NCBI GenBank assembly: GCA_951230915.1
Contig: OX579635.1
Coordinates: forward strand, 18,042,001 to 18,106,000
DNA from: Antitrichia curtipendula
Lineage: Eukaryota > Streptophyta > Bryopsida > Hypnales > Leucodontaceae
Reading direction: 5' to 3'
Length of the DNA stretch: 64,000 nucleotides
In this document: positions 45,583 to 56,329 of the stretch, in pieces
How the letters are laid out: the number at the start of each line of letters is the position of its first letter
How positions within the stretch are numbered: position 1 is the first letter of the stretch
Made by a program: the position numbers and the translations under genes
The notes under the pieces: model-generated
Database searches by the model: none
What the model was told of the DNA's origin: nothing
The model's input: the letters and a program-made list of their open reading frames with translations, nothing else

Positions 45583-46730
45583 CCCTCTTTTTCTTGTTTT
45601 CTTTTTCTCTTTTTCTCTTCATTTGTCCAGCCTCCTGGCTTGGCTGTCTTGTATTGTGGTGTTTTTTTAATGCAGTGGGGTTTTCCCATTTGTTAAAAAA
45701 AAAAAAAAAAAAATCCTCCCTCCTTCCCAAGAGTTAAGAGTCGCCCCGTCCCTTGATGTACGTTACACAGTAAGTTCTCCCTCGTAGAAGTTATTTCATC
45801 CCTCACCTGCTGTGAGCGTCGTTAATTAAGATTTCTGTCCTGGCGTGAGCGCCTCCGCAACTGAAGGAGCCCGCCATGCGCTGGGCTAATCACAAGGTCA
45901 TCAACAGGTTTACAGGTGCCTCCCTCTCTCCCTCCTCCTCCCTGCTCCTGCCCAGCACATGAACACCAGCCCCTCCCTGCAAGTTAAATGCACCAGTGAT
46001 CACCATTCCCACCGCACTAACTTAATTAATGCGATCAGCCAGCGTAGTGGCAATCAAATGATCATCATCAACCACAAGGGTAATAATCAGAAGGGAAGCA
46101 AGTCTACAGTCGTCTACAGTCGTCTACAGGAGGAGACTGAGTGATGAAGACGACGGTGCACGCCTCCCTCCGTCCGGCGCCAACCGTCATTCATTCATTC
46201 CCTCATTCATCGCCAGGAGGGGCCGCAACTGAACGAAGGAAGCAGGCACTGCAATTACTGCAGACCAAGGAACTTCCGCCCAACGAACGAACAAACGAAC
46301 TTCATCCATCACTTCCTTCATCCAGACCATCGGAACCGGGTGGGGTCTGCCGTGCACCACTTGAATGGCTGGCTGAGGAAGGGAATGAACGACGTTCATC
46401 CATCCTATCTGGGGTGGGGTGGGGTGGGGCGGGGCGGGGTCACCACTTGGCTTAGAAAGGGAGCCAAACTAGTGGCCGCAGTGGGGCTGCTGCTGCTGCT
46501 GCTGCTGCTGCGAGCTCGCATCCTCGTTCGCCCCACTCGCCGTCACTTACGTTAGTTTTTTGCATTGCTCGCAGGTCTCGCAGGTTCTCGTCGTGGCTGC
46601 GCCGAGCTTTTCGCCGCCGCACTTTGAACCAGGTGAGCCCAGGCGTGCCCAGGTTTAGGCCCCCGCCCAGGTTCTTAGGCCCCCTCCCTGGCTAATGGTC
46701 TGGGACGCGCAGTAGGGAAATCCCCCTTTC
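45583..46730 (+). promoter_or_regulatory. GC-rich upstream region of the SRS gene
   Basis: After the gap the composition turns GC-rich and stays so through the gene. Visible elements are an A-run (45696-45712), a triplicated GTCTACA block (46105-46128), a G-rich tract of GGGGT/GGGGC units at 46412-46439 that could form a quadruplex, and a CTG run at 46487-46511. This is the likely promoter and distal leader. I cannot fix a TATA box or start site. Confidence 0.5.
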
Positions 46731-47473
46731 ATGGACCAGCTGAAGCAGCAGTACTACTTGCACCCTTTTCCCCGCAGTCCTAGCCATAGTGATAGTGGTA
46801 GAGCTTTTTCAATCCTCGTCGACTAGCTCTAGGAGGATTCGGTGGTGGCCTATGTGCGATTGTATTGGCTGCCTGCTCGTCGCTGCTGGGCTCTCCTGGT
46901 AAGTTATTAGTGGTCTCGCTCTCGACGCTCGTGACGTCTAGTGGTAGCAGCGTAGCTGCTCTGGGCGGGCCTGCTGCTGCTGCTGCTGCTGCTCCTCCTC
47001 TGGGCCATCACTAGTATAGCAGCCTTGGCCAGCAGGCAACGGGGTTGCGCTCTCAGCAGACGGACGGTTGCACCTGCTCACCCGACACCAGCTACGACAG
47101 GCGCGTCTGGGGTTCTACTAGTAGCTCACCTGGGGAGAACAAAGGAAAGGAACAATTCTCACTGCTGGCTGGGGGCGGGGTAGTGGGATTCGATGGCTCA
47201 CGCACGCCTTTAGTTAGACTCACTCTTCACCTTTCCGGGCGGTGCGTTCCTGGATTCTGGGAACGCCACGCCCGCTTCGGGGGCGAAGGGCCCCGTCGGG
47301 ATTCGGGTGGCGGTGGTGCCAAATTGTGAGTTTTGGGGAGAGGTGGGTGGTGCCAAATTGTGAGCTTTGGGGTGGTTGTGGGTGCTGTGAAATTGTGAGT
47401 TTTCGGAGGGATTCGTGAGGGAGGAGCTAGGCCGGCTGAGTGTGAGAGGGGTGGGAGAATGTGGGCGAATTGA
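46731..47473 (+). promoter_or_regulatory. Probable transcribed leader of the SRS gene with a strong splice donor
   Basis: An ATG at 46731 opens a 31-codon frame (MDQLKQQYYL...) that ends before the next donor. The consensus donor CTG-GTAAGT lies at 46899. An ATG at 46852 could be the protein start: 47 bases up to that donor would join in frame to an acceptor AG at 47513-47514, but that acceptor has no pyrimidine tract. A second CTG run lies at 46971-46993. Either a leader intron or an extra first coding exon is plausible. Confidence 0.4.
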
Positions 47474-47482
47474 GAGTCTGTT

Positions 47483-49515
47483 GTGAATTGCGGGCGGAAT
47501 TGGTTTGAATTGAGTGCGCGGGATGCGATCTGGGGATTCCGTGTGGCAAGCGTGGCGCCGGCGGTGACGACGACGGGCGGTGGAGGCGGCGGGGGGGAGG
47601 GAGGAGGGGTGACGGTGGCAGGCAGGGTGGAGCAGGGAGGGCCGCTGAAGGACGGGGATCTGTCACTGGGCTTCGGCTTCGCGCCGCGGGTGCCGGTCAG
47701 TCTGAGCGACGCCGTGCCCCCGGGGACTCATGCAGGGCTGTGGGGGCGGCCTACAGGAGGGTACCGATTCACCGATGGCACGGGCGCGTTGGGCGTCGGA
47801 CTAGCTGGCCAGCAGCAGCAGCAACAGCGCGAAATTTTCCGCGACATCTTGTCCCGCGGCGGGGAAGAGTTCGGGTCTGCGTACGCGGAAGCCTTGCTAA
47901 AGCAGCGTGACTCGGACGTCGAGCAGCACGAGCGCTCCCTTCAGCAGCATCAGCGGCAGCATCAACAGCAGCATCAGCATCAACAGCAGCATCAGCACCA
48001 ACAGCAGCAACAGCAACATCACCAACACCAGCAGAGTTTGCAGAGGCAGCAACAGCAAGTGATTGTTGGCACCGAACCTCCGAATTATGGCGAGGCGGGG
48101 CGAGGAGGAGGAGAGGCTGAAAGTAGCAGTAGCGGCAGCGTGGACAAAGGTGGCCATCAGCAGGGAAGCACGGCGGGAGGAGTGGAGTCATGGGCGGTTG
48201 CTCGCGCTGTGAGGGACGACGTCACGGTGCGGGTGATGGATGTGCAACCGCTGCAAGAAGCCCGCCCTCCACAGCACAACAACCCCGCGGGCGCTCCGCC
48301 CAATGTCGACCAAGTGCATCAGCAGCTCCAACTAGGTCTGCCCCAATTTTCTACCCAACCCACCCCTCGAATTCATTCAAACTCATCCATGCAACATTGG
48401 ATTGCCTTGATGTTTCGATTCTTATCATTGTACTAACACGGATTTGGAACAGATGCAGGGAAGCAGCAGCAGCAGCATCGGGTGCCGCCGGTGTCGTCGC
48501 AAGACCCTAAAGTGATGGGCCACGGGTCGACCGCGTGCCAAGAGTGTGGAAACCAGGCGAAGAAGGATTGCACGTTTCAACGATGCCGCACCTGCTGCAA
48601 GAGCCGCGACTTCGACTGTGCCACGCACGTGAAGAGCACGTGGGTGCCCGCGTCCAAGCGCCGGGAGCGTCAAGCTGCGGAGGCCGCAGCCGCGGCCGCG
48701 GGCCAGCCCCGGCCCAAGTCGAAGCGCGCCCGCATCCTCGCGCTCGCTGCCCCGGCCGGCGCCACCACCTCCATGACCACCACGTCGGCCAATTCGCCCC
48801 GCGGCTCCGACATAAACTCGGGTCATCCATCTCAACCAGGTGATCGTCGCCTCCCACACACACTAGATTGACAAAAGATTCCGGGTTTTGATTATTGTTT
48901 CTGGGCATCCTTTTAATCGAAATTTGAAATTCAGTATGAGGCATCCAAGTAGGTGATCTCTCAGCAGTGCAGAACCCAAGGGCTAGCAATCTCCAATCTT
49001 CTCTTAGCTCTTGGGGGTTGCACGAATGCGGTGTCAAACACGCGGATGCCACAATCTGAGCCTATAAACCATGAATACTGTATAGCAATTACAAGAATCG
49101 GAATCTCAGTAACGCTCTCATCCATTTGCATTCTTCGTTTGCATCGGGATTTTAACATTAAATGTGGAATTTGTTCTGCGCAGCTCAAGCCCGAGGTGGA
49201 CTGCCGCCCGAGGTGCGTGCGCAGGCGCTGTTCAAGTGCGTGAGGGTGACGGGTGTGGAAGACGGCGAGAACGAGTTTGCGTACCAAGCCACGGTGAAGA
49301 TCGGCGGGCACATCTTCAAAGGAGTGCTATACGACCAGGGCCTGGACCTGGCGCAGCAGGCCGTGACCTCCAATCCGAGTGAGCTTCAGTTGGGCGGGGG
49401 CGGCGCCGGCGGCGTGCGCAGCAACTTGCCGTCGTCATCGCCGCTGCTGGACCCCTCGGGGATGTATGGGCCCGACAACACGCTCCTGGGCGGCGAGCGG
49501 CCATGGTTTTCGTAG
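47483..49515 (+). CDS. SRS: SHI/STYLISH-related (SRS) family transcription factor, three exons seen
   Basis: Exons are 47483-48335, 48453-48839 and 49184-49515. The joined frame is open for 523 codons to TAG at 49513. The frame is open back to 47474 (stop at 47471) but has no ATG before the C-terminal part of exon 1, so the true start is in an upstream exon or unresolved. Counting from 47483: a glycine run at about 32-42; a glutamine/histidine-rich region at about 147-193; the SRS zinc finger C-x2-C-x7-C-x4-C-x2-CC-x6-C at 313-340 (48536-48619), followed by [13 protein letters not shown] and a basic KSKRAR stretch, likely nuclear localisation; and the IGGH domain from about 430 (FKCVRV) with IGGH at 453-456 and then FKGVLYDQG. 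The C-terminus has [10 protein letters not shown], as in STY proteins. SRS factors are nuclear DNA-binding activators; Arabidopsis STY1 promotes auxin biosynthesis genes. The family assignment is very firm. The Q-rich exon is longer than in angiosperm relatives. Confidence 0.95.
48336..48452 (+). other. Intron upstream of the zinc-finger exon (117 bp)
   Basis: The donor is CTAG-GTCTGC and the acceptor is AACAG-ATGCAG. A perfect TACTAAC branch motif lies at 48431-48437. Splicing leaves one base that joins two from the next exon to make a GAT codon and keeps the frame. A second AG six bases on (48457-48458) also keeps frame, so two isoforms differing by two residues are possible. The intron is AT-richer than its exons. 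The donor is non-canonical at position +3. Confidence 0.85.
48840..49183 (+). other. Intron between zinc-finger and IGGH exons (344 bp)
   Basis: Donor CCAG-GTGATC and acceptor TTGTTCTGCGCAG-CTCAAG. One base before and two after make a GCT codon, restoring the frame into the IGGH exon. An intron between these two domains is the usual SRS gene structure. Frames reading into this intron are spurious. Confidence 0.93.
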
Positions 49516-50243
49516 CCAAGATAGAGTGCTAGTGGTAACAACAGCAACATCAACAATAGTCCACGAACGGTGGAATGCAGAAGAGCTAGGGTGAGAAGGA
49601 GAAGATGAAGATGAACACACAACATCATCAACAACAACTGCGAGGACGGATCAAACCCAGCGTGACGCTGTCGTCGAGGGATGGGCTGGACGCTCTACAC
49701 GCAGTCCACCCCAAGCAGGGCAGACGCACTCTGGGCAAATTTTGTAAGAACGTTAAGAACTGGTAGGACTGGACGGGTGTTCGGCGCTGTACATGGTGTA
49801 TGATTGAACATGACCTGCAGATTTACTCCTTTCCTGGCCTTCCTATTGTTCATGCGTTTGCTGAATGGTTTCTGTTTTCATTTGCTTTTGAAGGTCCGAG
49901 CTCGTTCATGCGTTTGCTGAATGGTTTCTGTTTTCATTTACTTCTGAAGCTCCGAGCTTCAGTTGGCCGTCTGTTGGTCATTCTTGCATGTGATATTGGT
50001 CTTGACGTCTGTGGTGAATGTCGCACAACGAAGCTTAGTCCTGCGTTTGGGGGAGGCTTTATGCGACTGATGTGGAGGTTATGAGTTTTGTACGAGTCCT
50101 GTTATCAAGATTTGACATGAATTGTGCCAATTGCGGAAGACGAGGGTTAGTATTAGGGTCTGTTTGTGTTTTGAAATGAGCTAGTTTGCTACAGTTTAGA
50201 GAAGTGCTGTTGGATATTCTCACGCATTAGTTGAGTCCGGTGA
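49516..50243 (+). other. Probable 3' untranslated and downstream region
   Basis: It follows the stop codon and begins CAG/CAAC-rich and moderately GC-rich, becoming more T-rich. No clear AATAAA is seen; TTTTGTAAG near 49740 may contribute to polyadenylation. It contains the tandem duplication at 49848-49959. The poly(A) site is undetermined. Confidence 0.5.
49848..49959. repeat. Tandem duplication, 56 bp period
   Basis: Units 49848-49903 and 49904-49959 (GTTCATGCGTTTGCTGAATG and onward) are nearly identical. They differ at a few bases near GCTTTTGAAGGTC / ACTTCTGAAGCTC. Two copies only, probably a recent slippage or unequal exchange in the transcript tail. Confidence 0.95.
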
Positions 50244-51564
50244 TTGGGTGGACTTTTTCTTTCTTTCCAAGTGTCGACATTTGATGCGTGTGGTGTCGTG
50301 TCGTGTCGTGTCGTTAGTAACTTTGAAGTCAGTGGTGCTCAAACTTTTGCTTGGGGATCAGGTGTCGGTGGTTTCGAGTTTGAACCGAATTGGTTTGCAA
50401 TGGTAACTGCGTGTTGGAGGGTAACTGTGATGTTTGGAGTAACTTGGAAAATGTCAAGGTGTGCTCGATTTTCTACCTTCAGAAGGATGGAGTGTGTGAG
50501 TGCCCGCCCTCCTTGTTTCTGTGTTGATGGCTCTGTACCTATTTGGCCATCCAGGGCTGGTGACCAAATAGTATCTGAGTGAGAACTTGAGCAGCCTGTA
50601 AGTATATGCAGCAGCAGCAGCAGCCAGCAGCAGCGCAACCACGGGCATTCTGTACTTGGAAACATCAAAACTGGTGTATGATAGCATGATATGACTGGGA
50701 TCTGTCAAATCTTCCTTGGGTCTCTTCATGAGAGCATCTGTCAGCTGCTGTGAAATGGGAAAATGTACTCGACTTCTGGCAAAACAAAAAGCACCAATAT
50801 AGTACCCCCAAGCGGTACGACTCACTGCTGCCTGTTTTCACCCCACTTGAAAACACCATGTCCTTGCACTCTGGTAACCAGCAAGTGACTTGGGAAATCA
50901 CTTCAGGATTACACTTCACTTAGCAGGCTTTCCTCAGCAATTAAGTGTACTTGCAGGGCTCCATACTCCGTCTCCTCATGTACCTTACAACCTACTGAGT
51001 GGATACACAAGGAAATCTATTGACGAATCCCGGAGATCCATGTTGTTAGATGCAAAATGAGACATGTGCAGATGTGGGCAGCTCCTGTACCGTATTTTTT
51101 TTTATTTTTTTTTATTTTTTGGGGGGGTGGGGGTGGGGGTTCCAGACTTCCTTCCAGCTGGTGCGTTTAAGGTATAACTTAATGGTGTTTTTTTTTGTCT
51201 AATTGTCTAACCTTGTGGCCCTCCCCCTGCTTGCCTGCCTGCGTGCCTGCTTCCACTGTCCAGTTTGTGAGTCAGTCAATCCATGATGGCAGTTTTGGAT
51301 TCCCTGTGTGTCACTCTCCATCAAACTGTTGAGTCTCATCATCTGTGTGGATGTGACAGATGCATTCACCTGCCAAGCGTGTGGAATCCAATGGCTCTAT
51401 CCCAGCATTTTCTGTTTATTTTTAGTCTCCTCAGGGGCAACTTGCACATGTGGAGAGCAAAGGGAGTGAAGCTTTCCAACTAATCTTCAGGAGGGGGACA
51501 TGTGCAGAAGTGGCAGGCAGGCAGGCAGGCGGCGAACTTGGTTTCGCAAGTTTCGCAAATCACA
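50244..51564. other. Moderate-GC downstream flank
   Basis: It holds a GTGTCGTGTCGTGTC run (50291-50312), a CAG run (50609-50635), a T-run/G-run motif at 51094-51142 (TTTTATTTTTTTGGGGG then GGTGGGGG), and GCAGGCAGGCAGG at 51514-51529. Frames on both strands (50244-50582 plus, 50825-50454 minus) are not recognised. It may be the rest of the SRS gene flank; no second gene is supported. Confidence 0.45.
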
Positions 51565-52886
51565 TAAGGTAGCCGACCTCATTCCGACCTCATTTAACCC
51601 CTAAACTCCCAAGGCCATTTTTCCATAAAAAAACACTCAAAACTGCCATTTCTAGAGCAAAGAGCAAAAAAACAAATTTAATGAGTTTTGTTTTTTTTTG
51701 CATATTTAACCGTAGGATCTTGTACTAGACTAGTATAAGAATGTGTGGAAGAAATTTCAGAAATTTTGACCGTGTAGATTGCAAGATATTTGCATTTAAA
51801 GTGAAGGAATCTAGTTTTTTGGCACCTTGCTCAACTACATTTTTTGACTTTGAACCTTTTTAACTTAAATTTTTTGCTCTAATGATTTTGAATTTCTAAT
51901 TTTTTATGATGAAGAATTGAGTTGAGAATCTAGAAAAAAAAAAATTAAAGAAGAAACACTTAGTTTTCACTCATTAAGAAATTGTTAAGTAGAAGTAGGT
52001 TCAAGATTGAAGGAAAAATTAAATCATTAATAGCTCTAAGATAGAATTGAAATATACTAATCTCAACGGTGAGATTGTTCTAGCAAGAAATCTTGACCTT
52101 GTGAAACATTTTTTTTTTTAAATTGTTAAAACTGAATTCAAAAATGAATCCTACAAGTTATTTATTCAAAAAGATGCTCTAATTGCTCGAAAAATAAGAT
52201 TGACCATAACTTTTGCATAACAAATCCAAATGGAATGAATAAAAGCTTCCCATGTAAATAAAAATAAAAGCTATATGAAACAAATTTTTAAAATTTCTAA
52301 TTTAAAGTTTTTTGAGGATTTTTTTCTGCCTGCCGAACTAAAATTTGGGGTTTTTGTGCCATAACTTTTGCTCCCGGTCACCAACTGAAATAGAAATTAC
52401 ATTTTCAAAAAGCTAATGTGATTCTCTATCTTCACAGAAAAAAATTCAGAAAATCACAAAAAATATTGAGACTATAGGAGCCTACCCGAAATCCATTTTG
52501 TCCCCCGAAGGGACAACGGGACTTTAGGGGTTAAGCAATTAATATGCATATTTGTAGCACAGTTTTTTTGAGTGGAGAAATTTTTCCATGTATAAAAATA
52601 GAGTTTAGAAGGACTCCATATTTTTCCAGAATTTATTTCCCAAAAAATAGTTACTATGAAGTTTTTAGTTGAGGATTCTCTTCAACCTATTCTTGTCATA
52701 TAGGTCTTCCTATTTTGAACCCCAAATTGGTTGCAAAATCGACCAAGACTACAGCCAATCATAATATGCTACGATTGCATTGGAAATTGTGCCATAATTG
52801 ATCACTACTTTTTTCCTGCTAATTGGAAAGAGAGTAACCTATATAACGAGAATAGGTCCTTGATCAGAATGAGGTTGGCTACCTTA
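51565..52886. mobile_element. MITE family M, split by A4
   Basis: The left inverted end TAAGGTAGCCGACCTCATTC at 51565 is mirrored by GAATGAGGTTGGCTACCTTA ending at 52886, with two mismatches in 20. Family A element A4 occupies 51594-52534. Without it the MITE is about 385 bp. The end sequence TAAGGTAG is shared with family J. Non-coding. Confidence 0.82.
51594..52534 (+). mobile_element. TTAA element family A, copy A4 (complete, best preserved)
   Basis: 941 bp, TTAA at 51594-51597 and 52531-52534, ends CCCCTAAACTCCCAAGG and AACGGGACTTTAGGGG. I used it as the family A reference. It contains AAAACACTCAAAACTGCC, GTGTAGATTGCAAGATATTT, AAATCCAAATGGAATGAA and TTTTGTCCCCCGAAGGG. It lies inside MITE M. 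No transposase frame. Confidence 0.94.
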
Positions 52887-54691
52887 AACTTAGGGAAAGA
52901 TTATGCTTAGGTTGTGTTCACTAGGACATGATTCAGCAAGTGGGGCAAGTGGCTCCCTCTTATTTTATTTTTAAAAAGGCAATGGCAAAATAGTGCATAA
53001 GAGCATCTCCATGGGGCACGCCATATTGGCCTAGCAAATGGTTTAGTGTGCTCGGAAACTTGGAACCGTCCTACCAATTGTAGTCTTTCCTATATTTCAA
53101 CATAGGACACTTGAAAATTTTGTTGCAACACTTCATCTTGCAACATCTCGTAGGATTGACTTGTGACATGCTACAACCTTGAACCTTAAACTTTTGGGTG
53201 TTGTGAATAATTCTTGATTTCTTGACGTGTTGAGTCAACAATTAGCTTGGCACCTTATAAAATTTGTGCCTTGAGGCTCGGAGTTCCTAACATCTTCAAT
53301 CGTTTTGGAGGGTGCTAGTGGGGAAATGATAATGTCACAGTCCCTTCCCTCTCACTTGATACATGCCATGTTTCATTTGGTGTGTCCTTTATCATGCAAA
53401 CTGGTGGAGATGCTCCAACACTGCAAATTTTATTTGCAATCTTAGTCTCGTAAATTTGAAGAATTTAGCTTGATATCTTTTTCTAGATATTGAAGGGCGG
53501 TGTTCAGTTTTGATTTGCTTATTGGTTGTGCTCCGTGCATCAAGACTTTGACCAAAACTTGCCAAGAACTTGAAGTGTTGTTTAGGGTGCTTCAATTTGA
53601 CTTTGCATGTGCCATGTTGTTTAGTAACTTAGCAAAAGCAAAGGACATCATATTTTTTAAGAAATGCAAAAGCCTAAAGGGCCCCCTATTACTGGTGAAC
53701 AATATTTTGCTTGTTACTATCAAATGTTAAAAATTTATCAAGCAATTTTGTGGGAATTGTGAGAAGAAGACTTGGCATCAAATAATTAAGAAATTGAAAG
53801 ACAAACATCTAATGTGAAGAAGATTGTCAACGATGAAGGAGACACAAGTTGCAATGATCTTCATATCAATTATTTTTTTATATTCATGAAAGAAATAGAT
53901 GTCTTTGTATGAAATTCAAAGATGCCTTGTTGGCATTGTGATGATGTCATCCATTGAATTTAACCAATGAAGGATCTAATGTAGGACTTTGATTCATTTT
54001 ATATAAAAATTGTCATTTTCTAGCGCTTTAAGAAAATCTTTAAAAAAATTGAAAGTCAATTGTCAAATTTGTACTAGACTTTGTTTGAAAAAAATAAACA
54101 TTTCAAAAATGAAGATACATATCCACACTTTGTATCAAAATTTTGAATAGATATATTCAAAACTGACTTTGTAGAAGTTTAGAAGAATTTCATTTACTAC
54201 ATCACAATCAATTTGTCTTTTAGGAATCTAATTGAATGGATTACAAGGTGCATTTGAATTTTTGAATTCATTTGTCAATCTATAAGTATCATGAGTACTT
54301 ATAGAACATATGAATTCAAATGATTTCTATCTACCTATATATTTTTTCTCATGTTTTTTTGAAAATAAAGGAACAAACAAACTTATAGGAAAAATAATTT
54401 TTGTGAAGATTCAACAATTGAAAAAAAGTTATATGTTTTTATAGTTTGGATAGGAAGAATGCAGTGTCAATTTGCATAATTACTTCTTCCTAACGTGAAG
54501 TAAGCTCTATTCACATATGAAGTCCCTAAATCTTTCTTGCAAATTTTTTGGGGGGTTCGAAAGTCCATTGTCAAAAGCGTGGGCCATTTTGAAAAAAACA
54601 TTCTGCTCCACTTTGTTGGCTTTGTTCTCACACATACATTTTGTACCTTGTTTTTGATGTCCTGACTTTCCTTTGTCCAAAACCCAACAAT
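52887..54691. other. Gene-free stretch
   Basis: Frame 53500-53730 (plus) overlaps 53595-53392 (minus); neither has a known motif. The rest is AT-rich. No element boundaries recognised. Confidence 0.4.
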
Positions 54692-55053
54692 GCTAGTATG
54701 TGAGCATGCAAGCTTTTACCGTATGTATAAGTACACTAAATAGGGTTTTTAAGGGGACCCATACTAATTAATGACATTACACACTATATAAATATCTACC
54801 TCTGATGAACATCAATAGACACTAAAGTGTGTAGGGGTTGTACATCATGTTTCAAACATCTACAATTTTCTACAATAAGTCCCTTTAATTTTTTGGCCCC
54901 CTTAATAACCTATTCAAAGTAGATATCTTATAACTATTGAAGGTGCTTATAATGTATAATCTATAACATAGTTACACTATAATCATCGAAGGTGTCTATA
55001 ATATAGACATCTATAACGTAGGTATATAGTCCTCTAGGTTCATGAGCTCACAC
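54692..55053. mobile_element. MITE family P, copy P2
   Basis: It starts GCTAGTATGTGAGCATG. It carries repeats such as ATAACATAGTTACACTATAA and GTGTCTATAATATAGAC, and ends near GAGCTCACACTTCTAGG. It resembles P1 at 43822-44109. Boundaries approximate. Confidence 0.45.
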
Positions 55054-55663
55054 TTCTAGGCTCATACGAGGTAAAACAGCTCATTGTGGTTAGAATTAGG
55101 AGTTTGACCTCATGTGGTTGTTGAAATTTTTCAACTTTTTTTCCATAGTAGTACAAATGTGAGAAACAATGAGAGCAATTGAAATTATGTTTATTTTAAC
55201 AAAGTATGAATTTACTATGGATTTTTGAAAGTGTCCTATGCATCATGGTCCAAAAGAATTGTAGACTACCTTAGAACCAACAAAATCTGAATCCATCATG
55301 CTCATTTTGTTCACCTAAACCAGTCATAATATTTTGTGACATGGGAGGCTTAAAAAGTAAATTCTTACAATGAATTCATACTGAAAAGTTGGAAGTTCCT
55401 AATGACATCACTAATCACTCCATTACTGTCATGTGAGACATGCATTGAAGCCAAAATCTCACAAATTGAACCCCCCAGAATGGGGTCATTCCCTTAGTGT
55501 CCACTATGGGTCATGTAACCACAATGGGTGGTTGTTCTACCTTAATAGCACTAAACAACACACAATTGTTCCTCCCCACTCCCTTGCTTTTCTCAGTCCA
55601 TATGCCCAATTTCCACATTAAAGTGCAACCACTCTCTTAGATGTTGATCATGGCCCTACTACC
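55054..55663. other. Intergenic spacer
   Basis: No supported gene; one 62-codon frame at 55433-55621 has no motif. Confidence 0.4.
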
Positions 55664-55894
55664 TTAACCTTTAAATGTTGAGGCAAACGTTTTACGGACG
55701 ATGAATGACAAGAGAATCTCATGTGTAGGATAGAAGTGCAATTATTCATCCTCCAAATTTAATGGGAAATGGGAAGATCATTCTACAATAGTTTGACTTC
55801 CAATGAGTGCTTTTGCATTATTTTAATCCAACAATCCACACGGTGTCAAAACAAATGATTTCTACAGTCATGGGCCCCGTCGTTTAGGGGATAA
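55664..55894 (-). mobile_element. TTAA-type element family S (about 231 bp)
   Basis: TTAACCTTTAAATGTTGAGG at 55664 is matched at the other side by GTCGTTTAGGGG and then ATAA (mutated TTAA) at 55891-55894. The interior (AATGACAAGAGAATCTCATG, ATTATTCATCCTCCAAATTT, CCAATGAGTGC) is the reverse of 7905-8030. Non-coding. Confidence 0.55.
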
Positions 55895-55925
55895 CTTACA
55901 AAACAAAAAAAACTGTAACACAACA

Positions 55926-56329
55926 TAAGGTAGTGTGCTCTAAAAGCGCCCATCTTCTTCAAACCGCCCCTATTTTTAGGTGGAGAATGGAGATGGGGTG
56001 ATCCTTAAATGGACCAGCTTAGCAATTGAATGCTTGGAGGAAAAATTATTTTTTCTATTGCAAGAGCCAGTCATTGTCTTTGATTTCCGCTCATCTCTTT
56101 ACAAGTTGCAAGTGGACGGATTTTGGAAGACCTATGGTCACAAATAGGTGCCATTGCCCTGAATCTTTGAAATTTTATAAGTAATTCAAAAATGCTTGGA
56201 AAAATACAAAACCACTTGTGTTAGGTTCCACATCTATTTTTCTTTCTCTCTAAAAATATTTATGTCCAAGAAAACCTGTGAAAAAGGTGGACCAGACCTT
56301 AAATGGTCGCTTTAAGAGCATGTTACCGC
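55926..56329 (+). mobile_element. MITE family J, copy J3
   Basis: The left end TAAGGTAGTGTGCTCTAAAA is mirrored by TTTAAGAGCATGTTACC. The interior is collinear with J1 and J2 (AGAGCCAGTCATTGTCTTTG; GACCTATGGTCACAAATAGG). Confidence 0.75.

Noticed and set aside
45281..45730. Open frames of 115-129 codons across the N gap
   Set aside because: They consist mostly of unknown residues from 200 N plus homopolymer runs.
47769..48191. Minus-strand frames of 86-140 codons opposite SRS exon 1
   Set aside because: Shadows of the CAG-rich coding strand; leucine and alanine repeats only.
48425..49052. Long minus-strand frames opposite the zinc-finger exon
   Set aside because: High GC suppresses stops; the plus strand carries the exact SRS cysteine motif and splice phases.
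51094..51142. Possible retroelement tail (T-run then G-run)
   Set aside because: No retrotransposon body or target duplication; described only as a simple-sequence feature.
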